A stretch of 64,000 nt of DNA. It comes from Temnothorax longispinosus (Eukaryota; Arthropoda; Insecta; Hymenoptera; Formicidae). This document shows, piece by piece, positions 26,254-38,759 of the stretch (position 1 is its first letter; each line of letters starts with the position of its first letter). Made by a program: the position numbers and the translations under genes. The notes beneath the pieces are model-generated. The model searched no databases. It had not been told where the DNA came from and saw only the letters and a list, made by a program, of their open reading frames with translations. Where the stretch lies: contig NC_092361.1 in assembly GCF_030848805.1 (NCBI RefSeq), forward strand, positions 744,001-808,000, written 5' to 3'.

Positions 26254-26755
26254 TACACTGTTGGAAAATTTGTGTTAAATATAACATAAATCACATGTCC
26301 CAAACGGTCCACTCAAATTTTTGTGTTAATTTAACATAATATCATGGATGTGTTAAATGCACCGATACTATGTTAAAATATTTCAACAGAAAGAAAATTC
26401 TGATCGTAATTTGAGGTTAATTATGTGTAACAATTAACATAACTTTTATGTTGAAGTTAAGATTGTAAGATAAAATCAACACTCTTTTTTGTTAAATTTT
26501 TATTCCCACTTATGTTATAGAGTAAAATCAATACTTTTTTTCCGTAAATTTTAACACATTTAATAAATACGTTCAAATTGTGTTACATTAACACATTTTT
26601 TAAATTATTTTAATAATTTTACATTTTAAATTTGTTAAGTTTAATTAACATAGCAGACATATGTTAAATCTACACATGTATGTGTTGATTATTTTACACA
26701 AAAATTTTAACAAGGATCTTTTTTAACAAAACTACAAAAATTTTCCAACAGTGTA
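26254..26755. mobile_element. Tc1/mariner-like MITE of about 500 bp with TA target duplication
   Basis: The element begins TA-CACTGTTGGAAAA (TA at 26254-26255) and ends TTTTCCAACAGTG-TA (TA at 26754-26755), a perfect terminal inverted repeat of about 16 bp flanked by TA. A TA duplication with CACTG ends fits Tc1/mariner-type insertion. The interior is AT-rich and full of TGTTAA/TTAACA words in both orientations, giving a loosely palindromic body with no open frame. It is nonautonomous, so a related full-length element must have supplied transposase. The near-perfect ends suggest it is younger than the foldback at 1.7 kb. Confidence 0.85.
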
Positions 26756-29700
26756 GGTAAGCTTTAAAAATTTGATGAGTTTCTCCTAGAGAACCTCATT
26801 AAAAAAAATATTTATGATGTACGTATTGTGATAAAAATGAGTAAGATTTATAAAAGGCGAAATTACTTCCTGGCTGTTTTTGGCTAAAGTTAATAAACTA
26901 TATATATATTAAAGGCGAAATTATTCATGGTAATTTAATAATATGTAACGATAACTGCAATTTAAATTCATGTAGATTTTACTTATTCTGTTATTATAAT
27001 TGAATACAATTTCTGAATACAACTTTCATGATCATGGAAATGTTTTCACATTTTACGTTTTTGTTCGTAACATAAAATATTGAAAAGTATGCTAGTATTC
27101 ATGTAGATTAAATATTTGATAATTTAATGGAAAATTAGATAAATATCTCATATCATAATACGTACACACGTCGTAGTTTTCAACAAAAACTGTTCGGGAG
27201 AAGAGATAAAAATATTTTTTATCAGGAAATATCTAATGAAATATGTACGCTGAAATATGTCCTAAGGATTAATAAACCTTCAATTTGCCATGATGAAAAA
27301 ATACATATAGATCGTAGAGATTATTGTTTATTAATTAATTATAAATTTACCAAATTAATATATCGTTATGTATTACGTATGTATGTCAAAATTAGATTGT
27401 TTTTATGGGTAAAACAAATATGATAGCGTTGCAACTTTTTATTATTATTAATTTTTGTATCAACCACACATTATATAATTATATTTAAAAAATGTCAAGT
27501 TAATGTAATTTTTACTACGAGGAAGACATCACGAAAAATTTAATTTATTATATTCATGCATGTACGTACATGTGTGTTTGGTGTGAGAAATAGAGATGTG
27601 CTGCAGCATCTCTTAATTCAGCTGCTAGTGCATTTCCTTTCGAAAATATTGAATCAAAGCGGTATAAAATATATCCATGTCGCGTAAGATTTATATTATG
27701 TTAAGCAGGACGTCGGTGTATTCGCGTTTACCTGCTCCTTATTGCGTCTACGCGCGTGATAAATCTGTCAACTCGCGCGAAAGTTTAGGTCGTAACTTAG
27801 GAGCAACTTTGCGGTCCACAAAGGTAGAATCGCCGGGTCGAGACGGTGTGGACGAAAGTTCAGGGATCTCATGCAAATTTCATCTTCTTCGGCTAATAAA
27901 ATACAACCCTTGTCTTGGGCTAAAGAGCATGCACACATACATCCTATATTATACGTCGTTACACCCGACGCCCGACAGTTTACGAAATTAATTTTCTGAC
28001 GTTAATGACAACGTTATTCGTTCTAAGCCGTATTTAGTGGGATGTAAACGTTCCATCGCATTTAACATATCATTCTGACAGTTTTATGACTTATGGGAGA
28101 ATCGTAGTCAACGTGAATGTAAGTTTTATTGCCTTTCTGAGTGAGCCGGCCGGTAATAAAGCAAAGATAAAGAACACAATCCAGAGTTCGATTAACTTCT
28201 TCGCAATCGTAAATCCACGCGGTAAATTATTCTGACTTAACAATTCCGGTGGAAGCCCGTAAATTCTTGCCGGGCCAAATCGCGAGGTGCTCGCGAGATC
28301 GGAAGCTGAACTTTCTCATGCTAATATTCTTCCACTTCCATCCCAATAAAACTCGAAAGTATACGATGCCGCGTATACGTCGTAACTTTTGTACGAATGC
28401 ATTATACAACACGCTATACACAAAAGGGTCCACGAGAGAATAATTACACGCATCGATAATTATGTAAATATTGAATCTTGATTTCCATTATGTGAGATTT
28501 AAAAAGTGTTACAATATAACTTTATATAACATAAATTCTAAGTAAATTCGCCCAATTTTGCTAATAAAATTTCAGTTTTATAATGACTCGATTTCAGTAG
28601 TGCATTAAAATTTTTCTAAATGATATTTGACAAAACATGAGAAATATACATGCGCATACGTATATTTTATTTATTCTTCCTCGAAGACTGAGGGAAGACG
28701 GCTGATTATAATAAAAGCGAGCATCTTTCGAAATTGATGCATCTGCTGTTACTTGGGCGAATGTTCTCTATGCGCTGTATATCCAAGAGACGTATCTATA
28801 AAACACAGAGGGGCAATCCCGGGTAAACCCGGAAGGAAGATGAATCTTCGAGCTCTCTGCCTCTCTTCTTCCGGCTAATAAAATTCCGAGGATGTTGGTC
28901 GATCGCCGCGCCGGTGTCGCGGCGCCCACGAAGTGCCCCTCGCGGCACTTGGACCGAGCGCAGAGGGTGTGTTTCCCAGCTGTGTAAACAGATTTTATGC
29001 GGAGTGTAACCGCGAGTCGCGCGAGGGAAATTGTGCTCCTCATTGTCTATTCCAAAAGCCACTTGCGTCTGATGATACTCCCCGCTTTTATCCGATTTCG
29101 AGACCGCTTGTATTTTTGTACGAAGAGACGAATGCAATTTATTCGATTTTTGTCAAAAATATGTCTAGCCTCGTCGATGTTATTGCAGCGGCGACAGAAT
29201 AAACGCATTATAAAAATGCGATTACGGATTTTACGGTTGAGACAGATTTCCACTCGGTATTAATACTCAAACGATTTAATCGCGCGTCTAAATATTTGAA
29301 CGGGAGAAGTTGTTCGACCATCTATCATCCTTACCGTCTATGCAAATGGTCTATTAATTCCCTTGAACAAACAAATAACAAATGGAAAGTGCTTTAATCT
29401 TAAATATGCTTAAATGCATATTAAATCCGGAAACGTAATAGCTAACCCATCAGGCAACAATCTTTGCTCTAATAATATAACTAATAATCTAATTTTTCGA
29501 CAAAACAAGCAGTTATGCAATTTAGAAAACGAAAAAAATCGGAACTTAAATAACGAATCGTACAATTTAATATAATAATTTTCACGATAGTTATAGCGTG
29601 AACAGATTTTCAGTTACGACATAAAAAGCACGCAAATTAATGTCGCAATATTTAAAGTCGCGCGAATCACGCGCAAATATGCACTTTTTAATGAATATAA

Positions 29701-29925
29701 AAGTACGAGATATCCGTTACGCCTTGTTTTATACATCAGGGTTACCTATGTACCTCTGTGTATATTAGCACAATTGTCGGCTCGCGAGAGCGTGAGGATA
29801 GCGCGCGTAAAATGAGCGCCGTCTCCTCTCTGATATTGTCCTTCTGCTGAATTCCCAGCGCGATTTTCACAATCAGCCCGTGGGATGGAAATACAGTGGC
29901 CGCGTGAGTAATTACAGGCGGTATA
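26756..29925. other. Noncoding stretch, no gene seen
   Basis: AT-rich at 26756-27650 and 28450-28680, CpG-rich at 27660-28440 and 28690-29280, mixed afterwards. Frames of 60-113 codons at 28768-29263 overlap in both strands. GGCGAAATTA occurs twice (near 26858 and 26915), too short to interpret. Confidence 0.6.
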
Positions 29926-29949
29926 GGGGGGGAGGGGAGGGGGGAGGGG
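29926..29949 (+). other. Strong G-quadruplex-forming motif
   Basis: G7-A-G4-A-G6-A-G4: four G tracts of four or more, all separated by one-base loops. This is close to the most stable predicted intramolecular quadruplex architecture. It is on the + strand, the inferred transcribed sense, and sits in a CpG-rich block. The sequence shows the motif; folding in the cell is inference. Confidence 0.9.
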
Positions 29950-31093
29950 AGCGGATGATGGCGGCGGAGTCAGGAGGTGCGTCACAGGCTGGTTCACAGA
30001 GTGTGTGCCACGCAACGCTTACCGCGGTAATCATACATGCGTAACGCGAGACCGCGGGGCTCGTATATCGTCCAGTTATTACCAGTGCGTACGATTGCAT
30101 TGTTGCACGTGGCGCGGATGCAACTGTGTCGCCGTTGCATAGCATAGCTATCGTTACAGCGGGGGGAGCGTATACCGTGAATAGAGGGCTGACCGACCCC
30201 CATCTTCCCTTTATCTGTCCACGGAAACGAAGAGCGTGCCGCGGGTCGAATGTCGTAATTTTAACCCTTGTCGGATTACGCGCGAAGACGCGATTATCAA
30301 TTCAGTTGTTAATTTACGTCTGCGAAAGCTCTGCAGCGTACGTCTATTGTATATTGTATCCGTAATACATTTTGTACGAACGTGAAGCCTTGTAAAACAA
30401 AACGGTTCTTTCGATCGTACGATTTCGTGCACGCGAGTCGTGCAAAGTCGCGCGGCACTACATCGCGGGTTATAGGATTTACGAGAAAACGCGCGGAAAG
30501 TAGCGCGCGCGAGAAAGAGAAAGAAAAGCTGTCGTGATAAACAAACTGATGAAGAACGGAAAACATAACTGGATCACCTCTCTTCCATAAGCATCTCCGT
30601 TACGTTGCAAATAAAAATCGCTCAATCATGATCAACCTAGTTATCGGCTCGTTTAACCTCATTATACCTTCAACTTTTACCCCTTTTGCAGGTTATTTTC
30701 CATATTGTCGCGTTGTAATTATCACTGTCATCAGCCGTGATCACCGAACGAATATGTTTTTATTGTAGATACGAATATTGTAGATACGAAATTGCGCAGA
30801 AGACCATTAATCAGGATACTGAATCATTAACGAATTAATGAATTTGCTGGGTAACGAGCATGTGCGCGTTATAAATAGATCTTACGGTAACACGGAAATA
30901 AATCCTCTCATGTTTATACGAAATATCACGATATGTATATGCACATCATGGATTCATGTTATTCGTGGAAAGGTGAAACGATAAAAATTCACACGTGCGC
31001 AGTTAGCGCCCTCCGTTGTAAAACCGTGTTTCCACGCGTACCCTAATTTCGCTTTATTCATATTTACGAGTGTTTTTATGATTTAAAAAATTA

Positions 31094-31096
<3 letters not shown>
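29950..31096. other. Noncoding stretch, CpG-rich
   Basis: CpG-rich throughout, with overlapping short frames on both strands at 29950-30566. Contains the unpaired 3' splice site described separately at 30652-30696. No coding or RNA gene supported. Confidence 0.6.
30652..30696 (+). other. Strong 3' splice-site-like sequence, possibly a decayed ratchet point
   Basis: TTTAAC (30652-30657) is followed by a pyrimidine-rich stretch and CCCCTTTTGCAG ending at 30691, then GTTATT. The acceptor half is as good as those of the three ratchet points, but GTTATT is a poor donor. It lies in the 22-kb gap between ratchet points 2 and 3, 14.0 kb after the former and 8.1 kb before the latter. No downstream donor could be found to define an ordinary exon. 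Confidence 0.25.

Positions 31097-31129
<33 letters not shown>
31097..31129. repeat. (TC)n microsatellite, about 16 units
   Basis: A perfect TC run of 33 bp. A minus-strand frame crossing it gains an artefactual Arg-Glu run. Confidence 0.97.
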
Positions 31130-31131
<2 letters not shown>

Positions 31132-31313
31132 AACAATGACACATGTCCACTCAAAACGAAGAAATGTATAACATGTACCATTCCGATATGTTATTTGTAT
31201 ATTCTCGAATGTATGCGAATGTGCAAGGGAAGTAAAAACAACGCTGGTTGATGCACGAAATTCACATTCCTTACAAATATTTATCCTCCGTCTAATTTTA
31301 ACATTCGTTACCA

Positions 31314-31333
31314 TGCGTCACATATGTGACGCA
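31314..31333. promoter_or_regulatory. Perfect 20-bp palindrome with CATATG E-box core
   Basis: TGCGTCACATATGTGACGCA is exactly self-complementary. The centre is CACATATGTG, an E-box type core, flanked by GCGTCA/TGACGC half sites resembling CRE/bZIP half sites. A 20-bp perfect palindrome is unlikely by chance in 64 kb (roughly 0.06 expected at equal base frequencies). A dimeric transcription-factor site is possible; no function is shown. Confidence 0.5.
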
Positions 31334-34300
31334 CCGATCTCTCGTCGGAGACTAATGTTACACATGTGCGACTCGTTATTTAGGACATTAAAAGCTGGCC
31401 TCTTCAATACATTCTATGCGTACATAATTAAACATGGACTATATTAGATAAAACTATTAAAAATGTAGCTGAGGCTTTTTCAATGTTACCGTAGTAGCGA
31501 ACGTATTAAATGAATATTTTTTATCTTAACAGAAATATAATTTAACAAATTAGGTATAATGATATTTAATTCTTTAGCTCATCAATTTTCTTGCGTGACA
31601 AAATCAACGTCATTTTTTAAGATTTCTTATTCTTTTACATATCTATTCTGAGAAGAATATATTTTTTTTTAATGATGTAGCTCTTTCTCTTCACAAGTTT
31701 GCAACTTTTTATTCTGAAGAACTTTTATAAAAATCTGTCTTTTTTTCTGTGACGCGCTCGTGAGAAGTTATTGATAATATGCGCGACGAAATTTGCTTTG
31801 ACATATTCCTATCGTGACAGACATTATTTTAAAACAGATAAAATAAAGTGCAGTATGTCAAACAACTATATCGTAGACGATGGCTTTCGAAGAGCTTTTT
31901 TAGAAAGTAGCACGAGCTACGTGTGTTATTTCAATAAAGACGTATAGATTCGTGTACCGTATACTTGACTAGGTGATTTCGCATACAACCACGTCCCGAA
32001 GGGCTTGGTACAGCAAATTCCGAAACAGTTGATGCTGAAAATAAACGCGGGCGAGCTTTCACTCAAAACAAAGAACGTTCACAACCGAGTTTGGCGTGCA
32101 TCAGCTTTGCGTATCGTTGTCGATAAACGATGATAAGCATATAATATTGAAATCGATATTCTTATTGCAGTGACATTTTCTCGCATATTTCGTATTACGT
32201 GCTCTGAGGTTGAAACGTTCAGATATGATAAAAGATTGAAAATCTTTGAAATATATTTTTTAATTGATAAGAAAGCTGATAAACTGTTTTTCTAAATTAA
32301 TTTTTTATTTTAAAATTTTTAATTTTTACCACTAGAAAATATAAAAATTATAAATAAAGGAGAAGCGTTTCATGAACTTCAAGGGTTTCAAAAACAAAAA
32401 ACAGTCTTGTTATATATAATTATTTTTTATTTATATAACTAATAAAAAAGGAAATTATGTAGGATAATGATTATTTGTTACTTCGATGTTACTTGGGTTT
32501 GAATAACACCAACCAGCTTTAAGATTGGGCATTGGAAATCCCAGAAACGTTCAACTCCTTTTTTTCATTCTTTACTGCGAGCCTTAGTGTGTGCTTGGAA
32601 ATTCACCGCCAAATTCAAGTGGACTTCACATTCGACGATTTACGGCAGTTTTCGGGCATACCTTTTCTCTCTGCCTAACCTCGCGTGCGCTATCCCTTCG
32701 TTCTTCCCTTCTTCCTTTATCGGATAAAAGGCATTAGAGAGCCGCTTAGGTGCAACCCATAAAAGATAATATATTTTGCGCGATTCGGGGTATGCCCTGG
32801 GTCAATTCTCTCGAGAGGAAATCTGGGAGAGAAGTCAGGTTGATGCAGATCGCTTCGGAAATTTATATAGGTTCGACAAATTATAGCGAACTCGGCATTC
32901 GCAGATGTGCGAAGAGAAATGATTTAGACAATGTTTTAATCTAAAAATTGTGATTTATTCAGCACCATAAAGCTCACTTAAGATATATTTTGTATGATAT
33001 ATTTTTAGAAAATTGATGTCAAATATCTTCTGAACATATTCCTTCTATTGAATCAAGAAATTGTAATAAATATATTTTCAAAGACGCTTTTTTCTCTTTG
33101 AGGTATAAATAGCTGCATTATACTTAATAAGAGCAGGACTATATTAACAATATAATGATGTCCATTAAATTAATTTTTATTACATTTCTATACTTGCAAT
33201 TGTCTGAATGGTAAAATTCAGTATTTTCTGTACAGACTTTGTATTTTCCGTTTCTCTCAAACCGGACTCGCACACTCATATTCGAAGGATGGACGAGTAC
33301 GTGCGCTTCCCCTTTTGATTAAATCGCGATAGACGGGAGTATTGGATAAGTGGATACCTCCGCCGTGAACGCGCGGTATCTGACAGAGCCGCGCAACCAT
33401 CGCCGAACTTGCTGCGAAACCGCGCCATCGCGCTTGAGATCTATTTGTTTCCGATGAACCGACGATTCTCGAGATAGCGGGCGAAGGGTAGTGAATCCTC
33501 TTACTATGCGGCTCGTAAGGTGAACGCGCCGCGCCGCGCCGGTCCGAGATGCTTTCGTTGAAATTCAAATCTCTGGCAGCCAGCGTGTTGCGCTCGCCGA
33601 TTCGTTTTCGCGACTCATTTAGAATGCTTGTGCACAATCGAACATGGAAACTCGATTGCGAAGTCACATAGCTTTCATAAAGTATAATAAAAGGAATCAA
33701 TAGAGGTTTCTATTTTTTAAACTGGCAGACTACAAAAATTTCTTTAAAAAACTGGAGAGTAAATAAAAATTTAAACGAATATGCTATATATATAGGTACT
33801 GAAGATGTAGTAACCTTTAGTATCAATGTATTATTATAATACAAATCAATCAAGAGAAGAGAAAATGTGAAAATCTAATTCTTAGTAAATTAATTATATT
33901 TAAGCTTGCTCGAAAAACATGTATTTTTTTGAACGGTTAAATTTTAAATAGAGAACATTAACAATAGAACTACCGGAGATTAATCTATATTTATTTCTAC
34001 CGAAGAAATTTTAGAAAAGAAAAGAGAAAACAAATTAATAAAGTTGATTATCTATGTAATTTCAATAAAAGTCAGGGAACATTTCACTAAAAGATGTTTT
34101 AAAAATGAGTAATAAATTATTAAAAAATGTCAAACGGATTATTTTCACTCCCTTGGTAGTTCTAGTGTTAAACTTCTTTGATTGCCTTATAAAAATGTAA
34201 CATAGAAAAACGCGTTTAAGACGTTTGCATTCTTTGTTCATTACCATTAATGTATTTCCAATAAAACCGCATGTGGAGAAACCTACAGCTCGTCTTCGAA

Positions 34301-34585
34301 TTCAAACTAGCGTTTAGTCGGGATCTCGCATTATCGGCGAAGTCGGCTTTAAATCACGGCTAATGCTCGAGATAACGAGCGAATAAGATAAACTCACCCT
34401 ACGTGATTTCCTGATAAGCGCGTTCGATTACTGACGGCCCGCCTAGGCGAGAGCGCGGCGCGAGAATTCCGTTTGGGAGGAAGGGAGGGAGGAGAGAAGC
34501 ACACACACCACTCAAAGGACGCGAGAAGAACGGTGGCGCGCGTTCGCGAGGAAAGTGCAAACTTTGGTGCCAAGGATTCAAAGAG
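31334..34585. other. Noncoding stretch, no gene seen
   Basis: AT-rich at 31400-31740, 32200-32530, 32940-33240 and 33690-34260; CpG-rich at 31750-32190, 32530-32940 and 33250-33680. A 147-codon minus-strand frame (33257-33700) is unrecognised. No inverted repeats or splice pairs of note. Confidence 0.6.
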
Positions 34586-34611
34586 CGGAGGGCAGGCCCT
34601 CCGAAAGAGGG
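34586..34611. other. Two mutually exclusive GC-rich hairpins
   Basis: CGGAGGGC (34586-34593) pairs perfectly with GCCCTCCG (34596-34603) around a 2-nt loop. The same 3' arm can instead pair as CCCTC (34597-34601) with GAGGG (34607-34611) around CGAAA. The layout is switch-like, but in this context it is probably coincidence in GC-rich DNA. Confidence 0.5.
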
Positions 34612-36999
34612 ATAAATCTAGAAAGGGGCGGAGCCGAACCGGGCTGAATCCTAATTACGACGACCCAGAGGCGTGTTAGACGTGACCCAGGACTAAACTC
34701 CGTTCTAAGGACTGAGCTAAGAGCCGAGCGACGACGACTAGAGGTACTTCCGGGAGCGGGGTGGATTAAATGTTGCTGCTAGCAAAGGAATTGTCGGGAT
34801 CTGCCGGGGCAGGATTTGGGGGGTATGCGTATATTTCGTCCTCGAAAGCATCCCCCGGGTGGCGTTCCACTTCGCGGTAGAATTAACGCCTTAGCCTGAT
34901 GGCCCTACTCTCAACCGGTCGACTTCTAATGCGATCCGGAAACTTTTTGGCTTGCTTATTTCGCCGCAGTGTGAAAAGCGCGCGACCACAGTCGCTACCG
35001 TAACGCGAAACACCGCGAGAACTTTTGTAGAACCGTATCTTATCTTAACGCGCTCGCATTTCCGCTTTACTTTTAAGTGCGACGAATTTCATCCCGCCGC
35101 GAAAATTAATAAGCAGCCGAACATTGTCGCGTGTTACATTATTTCCGCCATTATCTCATTAGACACATTTGGATCATCGTCAAAGTGGGATGCGCAGCCC
35201 GCGCCTAATATCCGTGCCGGAAGATCTCCCGGAGGAGACCTTGAAACTTCGGGAAGCAAGTAGATTCTGCCGGAAGGCTTCCGTCTGAAATTAGCACCCT
35301 CGTTTAATGCTACGGCAGATATAGCCGCTGGGTCAGGTTCCCGACGTACTGCCAGAGGCTCGTTCACGACCTTTGCACTCAAGTGAGGCACGAAGTGAAT
35401 TGCCGGAGTGCATCCATTCCGTACACCAAGGACCTCTTCGTACATAATTCTAAGTTAACGCTTTCCAGCTAAGGAGTAGCGGGGGCCTGCTCGCCAGTGG
35501 ATGAACCTTGACCGAACATCACATAGCCGCTGAGCAATGTGTCTCGGACGTATCGTTCGCAAAGTGATTTTCAAAGATCTTTTGGTCGTAAACTTTATGT
35601 TATCTACTCATAGTTATATGGAAACAGTAGTTTGCCTTCCGGGGCAATTATTCCTTGGTGAATTATTCGAAATATGAAATAATTTCTGTTCAGGAAAGAT
35701 ATCACAAAATATATTAGAACATTTTGAGGTATAAACTATTAAAAATCAAAGCTTAAATTTTAAAAATTACACAACTAAAAGTCAGTTAAATTTTTACAAG
35801 GAAATAACATTTTACTATTAAATATGTTTATCGAAGATCCCACATTTTTTTCAGCGCTGCTATTTTTAAAAGTTTCTGTTCGCATCAATCAAGATTTATC
35901 ATTCAAGATAATACAATTTTTAATTTGTAATTTATCTCATTACACTGTATATTTCTGCCATCCAATTTAGAAAAATGAACAATAAAGTTTCTCTGTATAT
36001 TGTACATTCTTTCATAATTATACTCGAGGATCGTGCATGCGCAAATAAGCGGTATAATTGCGGATCAGCTCGTTGCAGCAAATCTTGACGCACCCGCGCA
36101 TCTTTATCATTATGACATCGTAATTAACACCAGCACCGAGTACTTGAAAGTATCGCGCGTAATTTGTTCTCATTAGCGAGAAAGTCTTTTTTTATTACCC
36201 AAGCTCGTTGCGGCCGCGAAGGTTTGCGCTCGACAAATACCGTTTCGCGCGTTCAGTCGCATAAAATAATAGAGTCGCTAATACCGGCATTCTCGAAGCT
36301 TTGCGAAGGCCCGGTCGGCGGTTAGCAATGCACACACGCACGCATACGTACGCGTGATAATTGAAAGTGGGCGCCGTTTGCGCGTGCATATCTCCCGTGC
36401 ATATACCTCGCGCGTAGTACGTGCCTTCAAAAACGATAATGCCCGTCGCGCTGCTCGAAGACTCCGTCGGTGCTTCGCGGTGAATTTCACTGGCGGTAAT
36501 AGGATCACGCGAAGATAAACTCCGGGATTAGGGGATTATCGAGTAACCTGCGTGCGTGCGGGCAGCCTTAATGGTATGCTAATTTGGTGCTAATTCTGAA
36601 GGGAAACAGCTAATAACTCAACGGCGTTCTAACCGCGGAAGATTCCCCCGCCGCGCCGTCGCGTCGTGTCGCGCGTCGGTGCGGTCCCGATATAATTCCG
36701 CTAACTCGCGCTTGTCTCTCAGCGAATATGAACAGTAACACGTGTTACCCCTCCCACGTATCTCCCAAAGTGAGCTCATCGCTTCTCGGTCGTTTGCCGA
36801 AAATGTTTCCGGTAGTTGCATCGAGCGGGGCAAAGTTTTAGAGCTGCTAATTGAATTACAATTCGCGCGCGTATCGCGCCCGTCGTCGTTGTCGTCTTAG
36901 TCGTCGCGCGAACTTGCGATTATAATCACATCGCAAAATTGAGGTGCGGTACATGGATACGCCGTGAATTCTGTGCAGTAACTTCGCCTAATGTTGTTT
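34612..36999. other. Noncoding stretch, CpG-rich
   Basis: CpG-rich at 34612-35560 and 36000-36999, AT-rich at 35580-36000. Frames of 60-103 codons overlap on both strands (34952-35445, 36195-36508). Nothing recognised. Confidence 0.6.
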
Positions 37000-38620
37000 A
37001 GGTGGTGTAATGCTTTAACCAAAACGGATGCACCGTATGACGAGTAAAGTTACGATATTGTATAATCGACATGTTAAGACACGTCGCACAACATACTTGT
37101 ATGTTTATGTCATATCTCTTTAGCATTAAATACCAGAACTTAATTATAATATTTACTTACATTTACCAGTATATTACTAGAAACAGATCTCTTTGCTTAT
37201 AAAAACAGCCACCATTTATCATTATCAAATAGCATCTCTCCATTATTAAAGTTAGTGAGATCCTATTTACTTTCTTTCGTTTGTTATAACTTTGAGTCGA
37301 AAATTATGTAACAACGATATTCACCATCGATTGAAGCGTGCGATGTGACTCACGAATGCGCGGTATAACGATCGACGTGCCGGCGCAAAATAACGGAACA
37401 AAATAGTCTGGCTTGAGTGTCGCTTATCATTTACGGCAGTATAAGAAAGGAAGGCGGCGTGTTCAGAACCGCGCGCGAACATCCGTTTAATCTGCAATCT
37501 GCGGATCGGCTTTACCGGCAATAGTTTCACACTTTAGGGGTTTCGGTATGCAAATGCTGGCGAAGAAACACGCGCGGTATATCGGAGGCTGGCCATTCGC
37601 CAGCTACTATCCCTTGCAGCCGCCAGCTATTGCGACCCGCGCCGGCGACGTGTTACCCAAGTGCATTGCATATTGCAACGCGGGTTAAGCTGTGGAATCA
37701 CGTCGAAAAGCAAAAGGAAAATGCTCTCGTGGAAAAACACGTATTTTTTTCGTGAACGCGGTTAAATTGCTCGTCAGATTTATATGGAGTTTTGTCGTGC
37801 TTCGTAAAAATATTATTCTAGTTTATTTCTATATACATACAGGTCTTTTATTAAAAACATTGTGATAAGTCAAATTATTTTAACAAAATATAATTACAAA
37901 AAAACTGCAATGTAGATACATTAAGCAATTATTTAAAAAAATGACCACTCAATTTAGAAGAATCTTATTAAAACATATATTTTCTTTTTTTAACAAGATT
38001 CCTTCAATTTTAATAAAGTCACCTTCAAAATAAATACTATTAATATATTACGACATATTTTTTATTACTTTTCTATTACGTCGCATTTATCGTCAAAAAC
38101 TTATTAAATTTATTTATCTTTGAATTTAGACATATCCATCTTATCTAGATTATCTTGAGCTAATAGCTGTCGTATTAAACCGTACGACCAATGCATTTCA
38201 GAAGACGTTATGTTTATCTTTTATTAGAGATAAGACGAAAATTGAATGATGACAGAGTGAAGAGAGTCAAGAGAGAGTGAAGACTTTCCCGTCGGGAATT
38301 AGACGGAACTTCTTGGAGATTGCATCGATCGCGTGAAGGACGTTAAACGCATCGTGCAAGCGCGAAATATCTAACAGTTCATGCTTTTAGCTTAACGCTG
38401 TGTAATTATTATAGTTTCGCAATACGTTACAAGGCGGCGATAAGAATCGGGGGGGTTGCTACGTGCCGGCAACGCGCCGCGCACGATAATACGCTCGACG
38501 CGAGTTGAAATTCAAGAACGGTCTGTGGTTTTCCGGGTAGAATACGCGCGGCTGCATGTGAGGGGTTAAATGTCCACACCAAAACGTTATTTAACCTTAG
38601 GAAAACGACAGCCTTTTAAG
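37000..38620. other. Noncoding stretch, no gene seen
   Basis: AT-rich at 37060-37320 and 37780-38200, CpG-rich at 37320-37770 and 38200-38560. One 69-codon minus-strand frame (37321-37530), unrecognised. Confidence 0.6.
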
Positions 38621-38636
38621 AAAAAAAAAAAAAAAA
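38621..38636 (+). repeat. A16 homopolymer
   Basis: Sixteen consecutive A. It could be the tail of a retroposed sequence, but I found no target-site duplication and no recognisable body upstream. Confidence 0.9.
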
Positions 38637-38759
38637 CAGGTTGATGGGTCACGTGATATTCGCGTGTTGTGACGTTGAATTTTTTTTTTCAAACACAAAT
38701 ACTTCTCGATTACACTCGACAATTTAAAAAAATATATATGTACCTTCGATGTATCTGTG

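Noticed and set aside
26743..26761. TAG|GTAAGC at the right edge of the MITE as a ratchet point
   Set aside because: Upstream sequence is A-rich and fixed by the transposon terminus; no pyrimidine tract.
27728..27740. TTACCTG as a minus-strand AG|GTAA junction
   Set aside because: The sequence upstream on the minus strand is purine-rich (AAGGAGCAG), so no acceptor.
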